From Thermomicrobiales bacterium (GTDB lineage Bacteria > Chloroflexota > Chloroflexia > Thermomicrobiales > UBA6265): 6,580 bases of DNA. Numbering within the stretch: the stretch's first letter is position 1; the number at the start of each line of letters is the position of its first letter. Position numbers and translations under genes: made by a program. Below the pieces are notes generated by a model. That model saw nothing but the letters and a program-made list of their open reading frames with translations. It did no database searches and was not told the origin of the DNA. The stretch covers positions 1 to 6,580 of the forward strand of contig JAUJLY010000169.1 in NCBI GenBank assembly GCA_030447145.1, written 5' to 3'. Positions 1-6,349 of the stretch are shown piece by piece.

Positions 1-1
1 G

Positions 2-184
2 CCAACTCGTGGTGGCACTGACGGCTCACGAATGACCGAGATGGGCATCCCGACACCCAACCTCTTCACGGGAATGCAGGATATCCACGGCCCATTGGAA
101 TGGATTAGCGTCCAGGACATGTCAAAGGCAACCATGGTATGCATTGAGCTGGCGCAGCAGTGGGCGAGCGATTCCCGTTCCTGA
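2..184 (+). CDS. pepT: Peptidase T (tripeptide aminopeptidase), C-terminal end, 5' truncated by window
   Basis: This is the last 60 codons of a zinc-dependent M20-family exopeptidase that removes N-terminal residues from tripeptides in the cytoplasm. Reading from base 2, the peptide begins PTRGGTDGSRMTEMGIP and continues with PNLFTG, then IHGPLEWIS, and ends in a helix (MSKATMVCIELAQQW) before TGA at 182-184. The RGGTDG...G.P.PN.FTG...HG..E pattern is the conserved end of peptidase T. The His of IHGPLEW matches the C-terminal metal-ligand His of the family. E. coli PepT is about 408 residues, so roughly the first 85% lies outside the window. The end is normal in length with no frameshift. A related M20 peptidase (PepT2-like) is the main alternative. 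The 158 bases to the next gene suggest that the SGNH hydrolase has its own promoter. Confidence 0.88.
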   Translation, partial: PTRGGTDGSRMTEMGIPTPNLFTGMQDIHGPLEWISVQDMSKATMVCIELAQQWASDSRS

Positions 185-287
185 GGAATCGATCCGCTGC
201 GTACCGGGATGTATGAACGCCGCCGGTCGATCTAAGACGGGGATGAGCAACCTAGAGAGCACAACGAATCACAGAGACCGGAGCTAA

Positions 288-316
288 TTGTCGTCCCACA
301 ACGGTCGGCATAGAAC
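288..316 (+). promoter_or_regulatory. Candidate sigma-70-type promoter for the SGNH hydrolase
   Basis: A -35-like TTGTCG (288-293) and a -10-like TAGAAC (311-316) are separated by exactly 17 bases. Each matches 4 of 6 consensus positions. Transcription would start near 323, just before the AGGAG at 327-331, giving a short leader of about 20 bases. It lies in the only non-coding gap upstream of the hydrolase. Matches of this quality arise by chance, so this is a weak call. Confidence 0.3.
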
Positions 317-326
317 GAACGTCAGC

Positions 327-331
327 AGGAG
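327..331 (+). promoter_or_regulatory. Ribosome binding site of the SGNH hydrolase
   Basis: AGGAG lies 11 bases before ATG 343, slightly far but usable, and is the best Shine-Dalgarno match for that start. A rival GGAGAGAG at 366-373 precedes GTG 379, which would give a protein beginning two residues before ALGDS. Confidence 0.45.
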
Positions 332-342
332 TATCGATCGAA

Positions 343-963
343 ATGTCCGACATAGGGGGTGTAGCCGGAGAGAGATATGTGGCGCTCGGGGATTCCTACA
401 CGATTGGCGAGGGTGTCGAACCGGGTCACGCATGGCCAAATCTCCTCACTACCCATCTGCAAGAGGAAGGGGTAGCGATCGAGCTGGTTGCCAATCCTTC
501 GGTCACTGGCTGGACCACCAGGCAGGTAATTGAGCACCAGCTGCCGATCTTTGAAGAAAGCCGTCCTACCTTCGCGACCCTCCTGATCGGGGTCAATGAC
601 TGGGTACAGGGCGTTTCACCAGACGATTTTGGAAGAAGACTGTCCCAGATTCTTGACAGGATTCAGTCGGCACTCCTTGACAAGCGAAAGCTGATACTTG
701 TTACCATTCCTGATTTCTCGGTGGCTCCGGACGGCTCGATGTATGGCAGCGGACGGGACATCTCGCAGGGAATAGCCGACTTCAACGACATTATAAAAGC
801 GGAAGCAGGCCCCCGGTCGCTTCATGTCGTCGATATTTATCCCTTATCCCAAAGGATGGAAGGGTCGGAATACTTCGCCTCCGACAACCTGCATCCCTCC
901 ACAGCTGCCTACGAGCGCTGGGAGCAGATGATCTATCCAGCTGCCATCTCGCTACTTGGATAA
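343..963 (+). CDS. SGNH/GDSL-family hydrolase (esterase/lipase-like), cytosolic
   Basis: This 206-residue serine hydrolase probably cleaves an ester or acyl group from an unknown small substrate. All SGNH blocks are present in order. Block I is ALGDSYT with nucleophile Ser18. Block II is VTGW with oxyanion-hole Gly56. Block III is GVND with Asn85. Block V is DNLHPS with Asp181 and His184, completing the triad. The size is typical of the TesA/lysophospholipase L1-like group. There is no signal peptide or membrane segment, so it should be cytosolic. ATG 343 was chosen for its upstream AGGAG and a plausible promoter. GTG 379 is possible, since many relatives begin close to the GDS motif. The next gene is convergent, so this is probably a single-gene transcript. 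The catalytic class is well supported, but the substrate cannot be read from the sequence. Confidence 0.9.
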   Translation: MSDIGGVAGERYVALGDSYTIGEGVEPGHAWPNLLTTHLQEEGVAIELVANPSVTGWTTRQVIEHQLPIFEESRPTFATLLIGVNDWVQGVSPDDFGRRLSQILDRIQSALLDKRKLILVTIPDFSVAPDGSMYGSGRDISQGIADFNDIIKAEAGPRSLHVVDIYPLSQRMEGSEYFASDNLHPSTAAYERWEQMIYPAAISLLG

Positions 964-1076
964 TCGGAACCGCTAGTCGTCAACCGGAGAACTCCCGCGG
1001 TCGTATGGGTGCATTATCGGAAGAGAGGGATCTGGCGACTCCCCCCACACCTCCATGGTGACCGGGTTTGTTTTCC

Positions 1077-1676
1077 CTATGGATCCACTGATCTATCAAT
1101 AACCACATCGAATGCCTGAGGCGGTCTGGCCTGGCCGAAATAATAGTCCTCCGCCTCGTCCCATAGGGCATGCCATTCAGACACAAAGGCTTCGCCCTCC
1201 CGCTGCTTCAGGCGCTCCCGGCGTACCGCGTCGGGTAACACGACCAGGATCGACATATCAATCAAGTCGCAGAGTTCAGCCCGAGATGAATAGGCTCCAT
1301 CCAGGATCACGATCTTCGCTGAGCTGGCGGTGATACTTTCCGGAGCCAGGCCATCCATCGAATCCCAGTCAAACGGACGCCATGTCGCTTGGTTTCCGTC
1401 AAGCAGGGACTGTAACACCTCGTCTCGAACACGGTGCCAACTTATAACGCGATCCGCTTTTTCCTGAGGGGTGAGGCGCTGCCATGCGCTGATATCGCCA
1501 CCGGCATAGAAGTCGTCCTGATCGATCACGACCCCATCAACTTGCCCTGCTATCCAGCGGCACAGTGTTGATTTTCCAGAACCGCTTCTTCCATCAACCG
1601 CAACGACGATCGGAGTCTTGATCCTGCATAGTTCCAGGATCCGTTGGATCGCATATTGTGCCTCGGGAAATTCCAT
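1077..1676 (-). CDS. Uridine-kinase-like P-loop NTPase
   Basis: This 199-residue protein belongs to the P-loop kinase superfamily and resembles uridine kinase and related small-molecule kinases that transfer the ATP gamma-phosphate to a nucleoside or sugar-like acceptor. The Walker A loop is GRSGSGKST (residues 29-37) after a beta strand IVVAVD. DQDDFY (52-57) matches the D-D-F-Y substrate/base motif of the uridine kinase group. ILDGAYSSR (124-132) is a Walker-B-like strand. RRERLKQREGE (152-162) is a LID-like arginine-rich segment. Length is normal and the frame is intact. ATG 1676 opens the frame just before the N-terminal helix, though no strong Shine-Dalgarno sequence precedes it. It converges on the SGNH hydrolase with a 113-base gap in which I see no clear terminator hairpin. 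The kinase fold is well supported; the phosphate acceptor is unknown. Confidence 0.85.
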   Translation of the reverse strand: MEFPEAQYAIQRILELCRIKTPIVVAVDGRSGSGKSTLCRWIAGQVDGVVIDQDDFYAGGDISAWQRLTPQEKADRVISWHRVRDEVLQSLLDGNQATWRPFDWDSMDGLAPESITASSAKIVILDGAYSSRAELCDLIDMSILVVLPDAVRRERLKQREGEAFVSEWHALWDEAEDYYFGQARPPQAFDVVIDRSVDP

Positions 1677-2013
1677 ACTCGAATATCACCATTTTCTTAC
1701 GTTCGCATCTTAAAGGAGTTTGGTCAGTTTACATTCGTATCTGGGTCCGCCCTGCATAGTTTCGCGGCAATCATCTTTCCACTTCAGGCCCTGGAACGTC
1801 ACGGGCGTGCCCCAGCATGCGTGCCAGTGGTCCATTGCAGGTAGGCGAGGGCTTCCTCGACCACCTGCCCAACAGTTAAGACACGGTCAGCCGACAGACA
1901 GGCCCCGAGCTCTTCGTCCAGCAGTTGCTAATGCGCCTAGGCCAGCATCCGAGCGGTGGAATCGCGGTTTGCGGGGGACCGGGGCGCCGGTGGCGAGCGG
2001 AATCATTGGGGTT
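1677..2013. other. Gene-poor stretch with no supported gene
   Basis: These bases separate the divergent kinase-like gene and the next possible reading frame. The first 80 bases are AT-richer and should carry the kinase promoter, but I see no convincing -35/-10 pair. One short minus-strand frame (1799-1924) reads LLDEELGACLSADRVLTVGQ and continues VVEEALAYLQW before TGA. It has protein-like composition but is bounded upstream by TAG at 1928-1930, with no ATG and no ribosome binding site. It looks like a gene remnant. I cannot name its family. Confidence 0.4.
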
Positions 2014-2296
2014 ATGCCCTGGACCGACATGTTGAGCGGCCTTGCGGCGCTTGGAGTAAACCCGCATGATGTGCCGGCAAATGTGGAAGGCACGCTGCCT
2101 CAGCAGGGGGCGAAGAAGTTTTTACCGCGTCCCACGGAGCGTGAGGACCTATGGCAGTTGTTCCGGGGCGTGATGCGCTACTGGCGAGGTGCTCTCCGCG
2201 CCAACTTGGCAAAGACTCCTCCTTGAGATGGGCGAGGAAGTCGACGATGATGCGGGTGGTGCTGCCAGTCGTCTCCAGGCGATTCTACGGCACTGA
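2014..2296 (+). pseudogene. Possible frameshifted remnant of an unrecognised gene
   Basis: Frame 1 from ATG 2014 reads MPWTDMLSGLAALGVNPHDV, continues through PTEREDLWQLFRGVMRYWRG, and runs into a poor tail ending at TGA 2224-2226. From about 2186 the frame one base over reads EVLSAPTWQRLLLEMGEEVD and then ASRLQAILRH to TGA 2294-2296. That segment is helix-like and more protein-like than the frame-1 tail. Joining the two pieces with one indel near 2185 gives a coherent product of about 90 residues. No ribosome binding site or family signature is visible, and I do not recognise it. It could be the tail of a longer decayed gene whose 5' part lies in the degraded stretch before it. Chance open frames in GC-rich DNA are the alternative. 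Confidence 0.25.
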
Positions 2297-2405
2297 CGGC
2301 TAGGCAGGGTGGGGGGTTCTCGTCTCATCCTCGATCCGCAGAAGGCGTGGCGCCGGTCCATGCATCTGGCCAAGCCCCACCGGACAACACGCTCTTCCCG
2401 GTAGA

Positions 2406-3716
2406 GTGGGCGCGAAAGAAGTGAGGAACGTGCAGTCTGCCGAACCGCCTGAGACATCGCCCGTCGAGTCGGATGTCGGGTTCAAGCGACTCCTAGCGGA
2501 GCCGAATCTCCGGCGGTTGTGGGTCACGCAGCTCTGCTCGAGTGGCGGGGAGTCACTCGCTCAGATCGCGATGCCGCTGCTCGTCTATCACCTCACCGGG
2601 TCCGCCAGGATGGTCGGGCTCATGGCACTCGTGCTGATCTTGCCACGGGTGGTTCTCGCCCCCATCACGGGCATGCTCGCCGATCATCTGGACCGCCGAC
2701 GCGTCATGATCGCGGCTGATCTGGCGCGATTGGTGCTGGTGAGTGCCGTGCCGCTGGTCACCAGCATGTGGTCGCTCGCCATCCTGGCGGTGCTAATTGC
2801 AGCCGGGAACGCCGCGGGACGTCCGGCGGAGCTGGCGGCGGTGCCGGCTGTAGCGGGAGCGCAGCGGCTGATGGCAGCGCTTTCGCTGATGCAGGTTTCG
2901 AACGGCATAATCCGCATTGCCATCCCGGCCGCCGGCGCGGGTGTGATTGCCGCTGTCGGACCTGCCCCGGTGTTCTGGCTCCAGGCCCTGTGCTTTGCGG
3001 GGTCGCTCCTTGCGCTCCGGCGACTGGTCATCCCGTCGCACGTTCGCGACAAGGAGCGCCAGCGCCAGCGCGACGGCCTGTGGGTGGCAGTACGACAGGA
3101 GATGTGGTCGGGTATCCGAGCAATTCGAACGATCCCAATCGTTCGAGGCGTTACCGCATCGGAGGCACTCTTCCAGGTCGCTATGGCGACGATGACGGTG
3201 GCCGGCGTGGTCTACACGCAGGAGACACTGGACCTCGGCGGTCGCGCTGAAGCGGCGTTCGCGCTCATGACGACCTCAATGGCCGCCGGCGCAGTGACCG
3301 GCGCCTTCGCGGCCCACCGTATCGAGCCGCGGATCGGTCGTCCCTATATGATGGCTCTCGGCTATCTGGGCCCATTCTTTCTGATGACTGCCGTGTTCAG
3401 CCCGCCAATGGCGGTCATCTATGGCGCGTGGTACTGCTTCGGCTTTCTCGATGGGCTTGCCGTCATCTCGTTCCAAGCCTACCTTGCAGAAGCAGTACCG
3501 GAGCACCTGCGTGGGCGAGTCTACGCGGCTTGGGGGGCCATCGTGGCCCTTGCCAGCGCCCTCGCGTATTACCTAATCGGGTTCGTGACGCCGTTGCTGG
3601 GAGCGCCCCAGATGTTCGCTGTCGCAGGGTTGACGGTCGGACTGGGCGCGCCACTCCTGTTGCTCGCCACCGGAGCGATTCGCTCGGTGCGGCTCGTCCC
3701 CAGCACGTCCCAGTAG
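2406..3716 (+). CDS. MFS efflux permease, DHA3/MFS_3-like
   Basis: This 436-residue integral membrane transporter probably exports a drug-like or other small compound by proton antiport. Hydrophobic segments fall at about residues 48-60, 68-92, 103-135, 165-206, 253-270, 284-303, 313-350, 374-395 and 402-423, consistent with twelve helices in two halves and a charged central loop (RDKERQRQR, 214-222). The motif-A-like loop GMLADHLDRRRVM (89-101) follows helix 2. VPEHLRGRVYAAWGA (364-378) is the matching second-half loop typical of MFS_3 proteins. The start is uncertain. GTG at 2406, 2421 and 2430 are all in frame, and TGAGGA (2422-2427) sits close before the last one. The conserved part begins only at about residue 25. 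No regulator lies beside it, so the substrate cannot be inferred. The following kinase gene converges on it. Confidence 0.88.
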   Translation: MGAKEVRNVQSAEPPETSPVESDVGFKRLLAEPNLRRLWVTQLCSSGGESLAQIAMPLLVYHLTGSARMVGLMALVLILPRVVLAPITGMLADHLDRRRVMIAADLARLVLVSAVPLVTSMWSLAILAVLIAAGNAAGRPAELAAVPAVAGAQRLMAALSLMQVSNGIIRIAIPAAGAGVIAAVGPAPVFWLQALCFAGSLLALRRLVIPSHVRDKERQRQRDGLWVAVRQEMWSGIRAIRTIPIVRGVTASEALFQVAMATMTVAGVVYTQETLDLGGRAEAAFALMTTSMAAGAVTGAFAAHRIEPRIGRPYMMALGYLGPFFLMTAVFSPPMAVIYGAWYCFGFLDGLAVISFQAYLAEAVPEHLRGRVYAAWGAIVALASALAYYLIGFVTPLLGAPQMFAVAGLTVGLGAPLLLLATGAIRSVRLVPSTSQ

Positions 3717-3773
3717 GGGGATTGTCCGGAGCATGGTCATGGATGCGCGCGGCAAGAGGGACGCACCAAGCGA

Positions 3774-3830
3774 TACCCTAGGCAGGAATCGGAATCGAAC
3801 CTGCGACTTTTCGCTTGGAAGTCGAGTGCG
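3774..3830 (-). other. Degenerate tRNA-like sequence (tRNA-Gly(TCC)-like 3' half)
   Basis: On the minus strand this contains an anticodon-like loop CTTCCAA (3815-3821; TCC, Gly) and a T-arm-like GCAGG TTCGATT, with the canonical ten bases between loop and T-arm. It fails as a tRNA. GGAATC is tandemly duplicated at 3785-3796, putting six extra bases inside the T-arm. Only three central pairs of the anticodon stem hold. No 5' acceptor strand complementary to the 3' end, and no convincing D-arm, is found upstream. A different hairpin, GACTT with AAGTC around a 9-base loop, is perfect. It is best read as a tRNA pseudogene, or a tRNA-derived integration scar. Confidence 0.5.
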
Positions 3831-3930
3831 TAGCGAGTGCTGGCGTGGTGTGGGACCGCTGTCGGCACTCCCAAGTCGATACTGTAGCTGCGACGGAAGG
3901 CATCATACCTCCCGACAATCGGATCGCCGC

Positions 3931-4374
3931 TTATTTGCTGCTTGCATCGTTCAGTGGGAGTGTGACCGTGAAGGAGCTTCCGAGCCCCGGCTCGGATACA
4001 ACGTCGATGCTCCCGCCGTGAGCCTCCACGATGCGATGGGAGATGCAGAGGCCCAAACCGAGCCCCTGCACATCGCGAGCGGTGGCCGTCACCCGATAGA
4101 AGCGGTCGAAGAGGTAGGGTAAGGCTTCGGGTGGAATGCCAACGCCCCGGTCCGCCACCGTTACGTGGGCCTCGTCTCCGTGCCGAGCGACGCGCACAGT
4201 CACATCTGCCCCCTCCGGCGAGTACTTGATTGCGTTGGTCAGCAGGTTGGTCAGCACCTGACTGAGCCGATGCTGGTCGGCGTACACGAGCAGGGTCTCC
4301 CCAGGCTCATCGAGATGAATCGCTCCATCGCTCGCACCGAGGTACTCTACCGCGCTCCGCGCTGCGGCCACCAA
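3931..4374 (-). CDS. HATPase_c ATP-binding (CA) domain, separated 3' part of the sensor histidine kinase
   Basis: This is the catalytic, ATP-binding half of a sensor histidine kinase, lying in the same frame as the upstream sensor part but after an in-frame TAG. From TTG 4374 it is 147 residues. The N-box is QVLTNLLTNAIKYSPEG, with Mg-binding Asn47. The G1 box is DRGVGIP (from Asp75). The F-box is LFDRFYR. The G2 box is GLGLGL (from Gly104), then SHRIVEAHGGSI. All the elements needed for ATP binding are present. In-frame coding-quality sequence also fills 4375-4416 right up to the stop, so this was once continuous with the sensor part. GGAGGAG (4381-4387) lies 6 bases before TTG 4374 and 9 before GTG 4371, so separate translation is possible. 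Alone it could phosphorylate only a partner DHp domain supplied in trans. It is otherwise the dead tail of a pseudogene. Confidence 0.75.
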   Translation of the reverse strand: MVAAARSAVEYLGASDGAIHLDEPGETLLVYADQHRLSQVLTNLLTNAIKYSPEGADVTVRVARHGDEAHVTVADRGVGIPPEALPYLFDRFYRVTATARDVQGLGLGLCISHRIVEAHGGSIDVVSEPGLGSSFTVTLPLNDASSK

Positions 4375-4380
4375 TTCGAT

Positions 4381-4387
4381 CTCCTCC
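4381..4387 (-). promoter_or_regulatory. Strong Shine-Dalgarno-like GGAGGAG before the separated kinase domain
   Basis: On the minus strand GGAGGAG lies 30 bases past the interrupting TAG and 6 bases before TTG 4374, a good spacing for re-initiation. In the ancestral continuous gene these bases encode Glu-Glu, so the match may be accidental. Confidence 0.35.
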
Positions 4388-4416
4388 AGGGCGAGGGCAA
4401 GGCGGTCAGCCTGGAT

Positions 4417-4419
4417 CTA
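4417..4419 (-). other. In-frame TAG interrupting the histidine kinase
   Basis: The codon order is ...DDLLLAS, TAG, IQADRLALALEE..., all in one frame. In related kinases this junction usually reads like DLL-x-x-S-R/K/Q-I-Q-A-G-R-L, so TAG replaces a single residue. CAG (Gln) or AAG (Lys) would give TAG by one substitution. There is no length change. The base following the stop is A, which is not the classic leaky CAA context. Confidence 0.85.
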
Positions 4420-5394
4420 CGAGGCAAGCAGCAGGTCGTCTATGAGCCGTTCGAGCCGCTGGGCCTGGATGATTATCGCGTCGACGTACCGCTCGCTGTA
4501 GGTGCCGCGCCGCTTCATGAGCTGGGCATTCCCCTTGATGCCCGTCACGGGAGAGCGCAGCTCGTGGGTCGTCACCGCCAGGAATTCCTGCTGCAATCGT
4601 TCGATCTTCCGGCGTTCGGCGATATCCTGCATGATGATCGACACAGACCCAATGGCGCCCAGAAGATCACGGTGCGGCGTGAAACCGGCGGAAACATCGA
4701 CGCTCTCGCCGTCCACACGGCATCCCACCATTTCCACGTGGACGGGGCGTCCTGCACGCAGTTCCTCCATGAGATCGGACCAGGCATCTTGCCTGTCCGC
4801 CGGTTTCAGGAGGTCACGCAGGTTCGTTCCCACGATGCCCTGCTGCGAGAACCCGAACATCGAGGCAGCACCATCGTTCCAGGCTTCTATAACGCCCGAC
4901 GCGGATATTTTGATGATCGCGTCACTGGACAGCCTTACGACGGCGGCCAACTGCTCGGCGCTTCGCCGGGATCGTATCAGTTCCTGCTCGTATGCCCGCC
5001 GGTCGGATGCGTCGAAGATAGCGCTTGCTATCAGGGTCGGACGACCGTCTGCACCGGTGTGCAGCACAGCGTTTATCAGCACCGGCAGTGGCTCACCGTG
5101 GTGTCGAACGACGTCGAACGCGACTTCCTTGACAGATCCCTGTAATCGGAGCAGGGGAAAGAACTGATTCTCGTAGAAAATCTTGCCGGCGACGGTGAGA
5201 AGGTCCTGAAACCGTCGCCGGCCCACCAGGTCGCTGCGACCAAATCCGATCCAGTCCAGCAGCGTTGGATTGACGCGGAGGATGGTGCCGTCCGTCCTAG
5301 TGAACAGGTAGCCGCAGGGTCCGTGCTCGTATAAATCTTCGAGGCTCGCTCGAAGGGCATCATCATTCATGCTCCCGCCGTCATCCAACATCAT
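4417..5394 (-). CDS. PAS-PAS-HisKA sensor histidine kinase, N-terminal part ended by a premature TAG
   Basis: This 325-residue soluble sensor part contains PAS 1 (about residues 17-130, LYEHGPCGYLFTRTDGTILR then the KIFYENQFFPLL helix), a short coiled linker (131-150), PAS 2 (about 148-258, ending IIMQDIAERR) and a HisKA/DHp domain (262-325). The phosphoacceptor is His277 in TTHELRSP. There are no membrane helices, so it senses a cytosolic signal. A whole relative would run on into HATPase_c, for about 487 residues in total. Here TAG stops it right after the second DHp helix. The start chosen, ATG 5394, overlaps the upstream hydrolase stop (ATGA), implying translational coupling. ATG 5391 and ATG 5370 (after GGCGGGAGC) are alternatives. 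Co-transcription with an RsbQ-like hydrolase suggests that the PAS domains receive a signal from that enzyme or its product. Without the CA domain in cis it cannot autophosphorylate. Confidence 0.85.
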   Translation of the reverse strand: MMLDDGGSMNDDALRASLEDLYEHGPCGYLFTRTDGTILRVNPTLLDWIGFGRSDLVGRRRFQDLLTVAGKIFYENQFFPLLRLQGSVKEVAFDVVRHHGEPLPVLINAVLHTGADGRPTLIASAIFDASDRRAYEQELIRSRRSAEQLAAVVRLSSDAIIKISASGVIEAWNDGAASMFGFSQQGIVGTNLRDLLKPADRQDAWSDLMEELRAGRPVHVEMVGCRVDGESVDVSAGFTPHRDLLGAIGSVSIIMQDIAERRKIERLQQEFLAVTTHELRSPVTGIKGNAQLMKRRGTYSERYVDAIIIQAQRLERLIDDLLLAS

Positions 5395-6188
5395 GTTGGT
5401 CCGAGGAATGCCTGCATTGCTGCGATCGTCGCATCGGGAGCGCTGAGGTGAGGACAATGCCCGGTCGCGTTCAAGACGACCAGTTCGGAATTTGGGAGAT
5501 GGCGATGAACATACTCGCCGACGGGCAATGGGGCGATGGCGTCTTCCCGGCACTGCAGGACGAGGGAGCGGACCTGCGCGTGTGGAAGGTCGGCGCGATT
5601 GTCGGACAGGAAGGTCACGGCCGCAAACTGCTTAGCGATTTCCGGGTCGGTACGGCAAAAGCTGTTCCGCAGCTCTTCCGAGAGTTCGGGCCGATCCTCG
5701 TTCCCCATGATGACCGGCGCCAAATTGGCCGACCATCCCAGATAATTGCTGTCCTGAAGCTCAAGCAATTCCTGTATGTCCTTCCCGGTGAAGCCTCCGA
5801 CATACTCGCCATCGTTGATGTAACGCGGTGACGGGCCGATGAGCACGAGATGATCGAATCGCTCCGGTTCCTGAATGGCGGCCAGCACGCCGATCATGGT
5901 GCTCACCGATTGCCCGACAAAGACGCCATGCTCCACGCGGAGTTCATCGCAAATCTCCAGCACGTCTTGTGCATAGCCTTGCAAGGTGCTGTACTTCATG
6001 CGGTCGTATGCGGACAGCTCGGATTGGCCCGCGCCGACATGATCGAAGAGGATCAGCCGGTGGGTGTCGATAAAAGGCGGTGTGATCCAGCGCCACATGT
6101 TCTGGTCGCAACCATATCCGTGGGCAAACATCATGGGCGTATCGCCGCTTCCCACGACGGTGACGTTGTTCCTGTGCAAAACGGACAT
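5391..6188 (-). CDS. RsbQ/KAI2-type alpha/beta hydrolase, putative signalling hydrolase
   Basis: This 265-residue alpha/beta hydrolase belongs to the RsbQ/D14/KAI2 group, small enzymes that bind or cleave a hydrophobic ligand and pass the signal to a partner protein. It shows the oxyanion strand FAHGYGCDQNMW (21-32), the nucleophile elbow GQSVSTMIG (92-100, Ser94), the acid Asp216 (CREDAIAP) and the base His244 (ATGHCPHLSAP). Spacing and motifs follow Bacillus subtilis RsbQ (Ser96, Asp219, His247) almost residue for residue. The lid region IGPSPRYINDGEY is also RsbQ-like. ATG 6188 was chosen because GGGGAG lies 5 bases upstream and the family N-terminus fits. A longer upstream open frame lacks conserved content. 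There is no signal peptide. Its stop overlaps the kinase start by ATGA, so the two are made together. RsbQ activates the PAS phosphatase RsbP; that this one acts on the PAS kinase is inference. Confidence 0.92.
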   Translation of the reverse strand: MSVLHRNNVTVVGSGDTPMMFAHGYGCDQNMWRWITPPFIDTHRLILFDHVGAGQSELSAYDRMKYSTLQGYAQDVLEICDELRVEHGVFVGQSVSTMIGVLAAIQEPERFDHLVLIGPSPRYINDGEYVGGFTGKDIQELLELQDSNYLGWSANLAPVIMGNEDRPELSEELRNSFCRTDPEIAKQFAAVTFLSDNRADLPHAQVRSLVLQCREDAIAPLPVGEYVHRHLPNSELVVLNATGHCPHLSAPDATIAAMQAFLGPT

Positions 6189-6193
6189 GGTTT

Positions 6194-6199
6194 CTCCCC
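6194..6199 (-). promoter_or_regulatory. Ribosome binding site of the RsbQ-like hydrolase
   Basis: On the minus strand GGGGAG ends 5 bases before ATG 6188. It is the strongest well-placed Shine-Dalgarno match in the window and decides this start over upstream in-frame alternatives. Confidence 0.7.
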
Positions 6200-6349
6200 G
6201 CCAGCCCGGACATACCCGACATGGTGGCTGTCGCTGACCCGTACACACCCATCTTATCGAACCGGGACAGAACGTGCTGGTCCGTTCCTGTCTGCTGGCT
6301 GGCCAAACCGAAGGACCTGACCGCGACAAGCTGACAACGGATCCGGGCG

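Noticed and set aside
185..201. AGGAATCGATCC after the pepT stop resembles the T-arm of the tRNA-like sequences
   Set aside because: Only nine bases match exactly. No paired arm and no anticodon-like loop follow.
1711..1722. AAAGGAG followed by TTG 1720 as the start of a 168-codon plus-strand gene
   Set aside because: The spacing is only one base, and the first 90 residues are Arg/Pro-rich with no protein-like pattern, typical of a chance GC-rich frame.
14..2301. Exact 13-base repeat GGCACTGACGGCT at 14-26 and 2289-2301
   Set aside because: About 0.3 such pairs are expected by chance in a window this size. The first copy encodes the conserved GGTDG of peptidase T and the flanks do not match.
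3825..3868. GAGTGC...GCACTC inverted repeat as a terminator between the MFS and kinase genes
   Set aside because: The 6-base stem has a loop of over 20 bases and no T-run, so it does not look like an intrinsic terminator.
4165..5145. 326-codon open frame on the plus strand
   Set aside because: It lies antisense to the histidine kinase, whose PAS, HisKA and HATPase motifs are unmistakable. Its own product has no recognisable pattern.
6189..6329. N-terminal extension of the hydrolase from an upstream GTG at 6329
   Set aside because: The extra residues lack hydrolase-family content, and ATG 6188 has a well-placed GGGGAG and the expected N-terminus.
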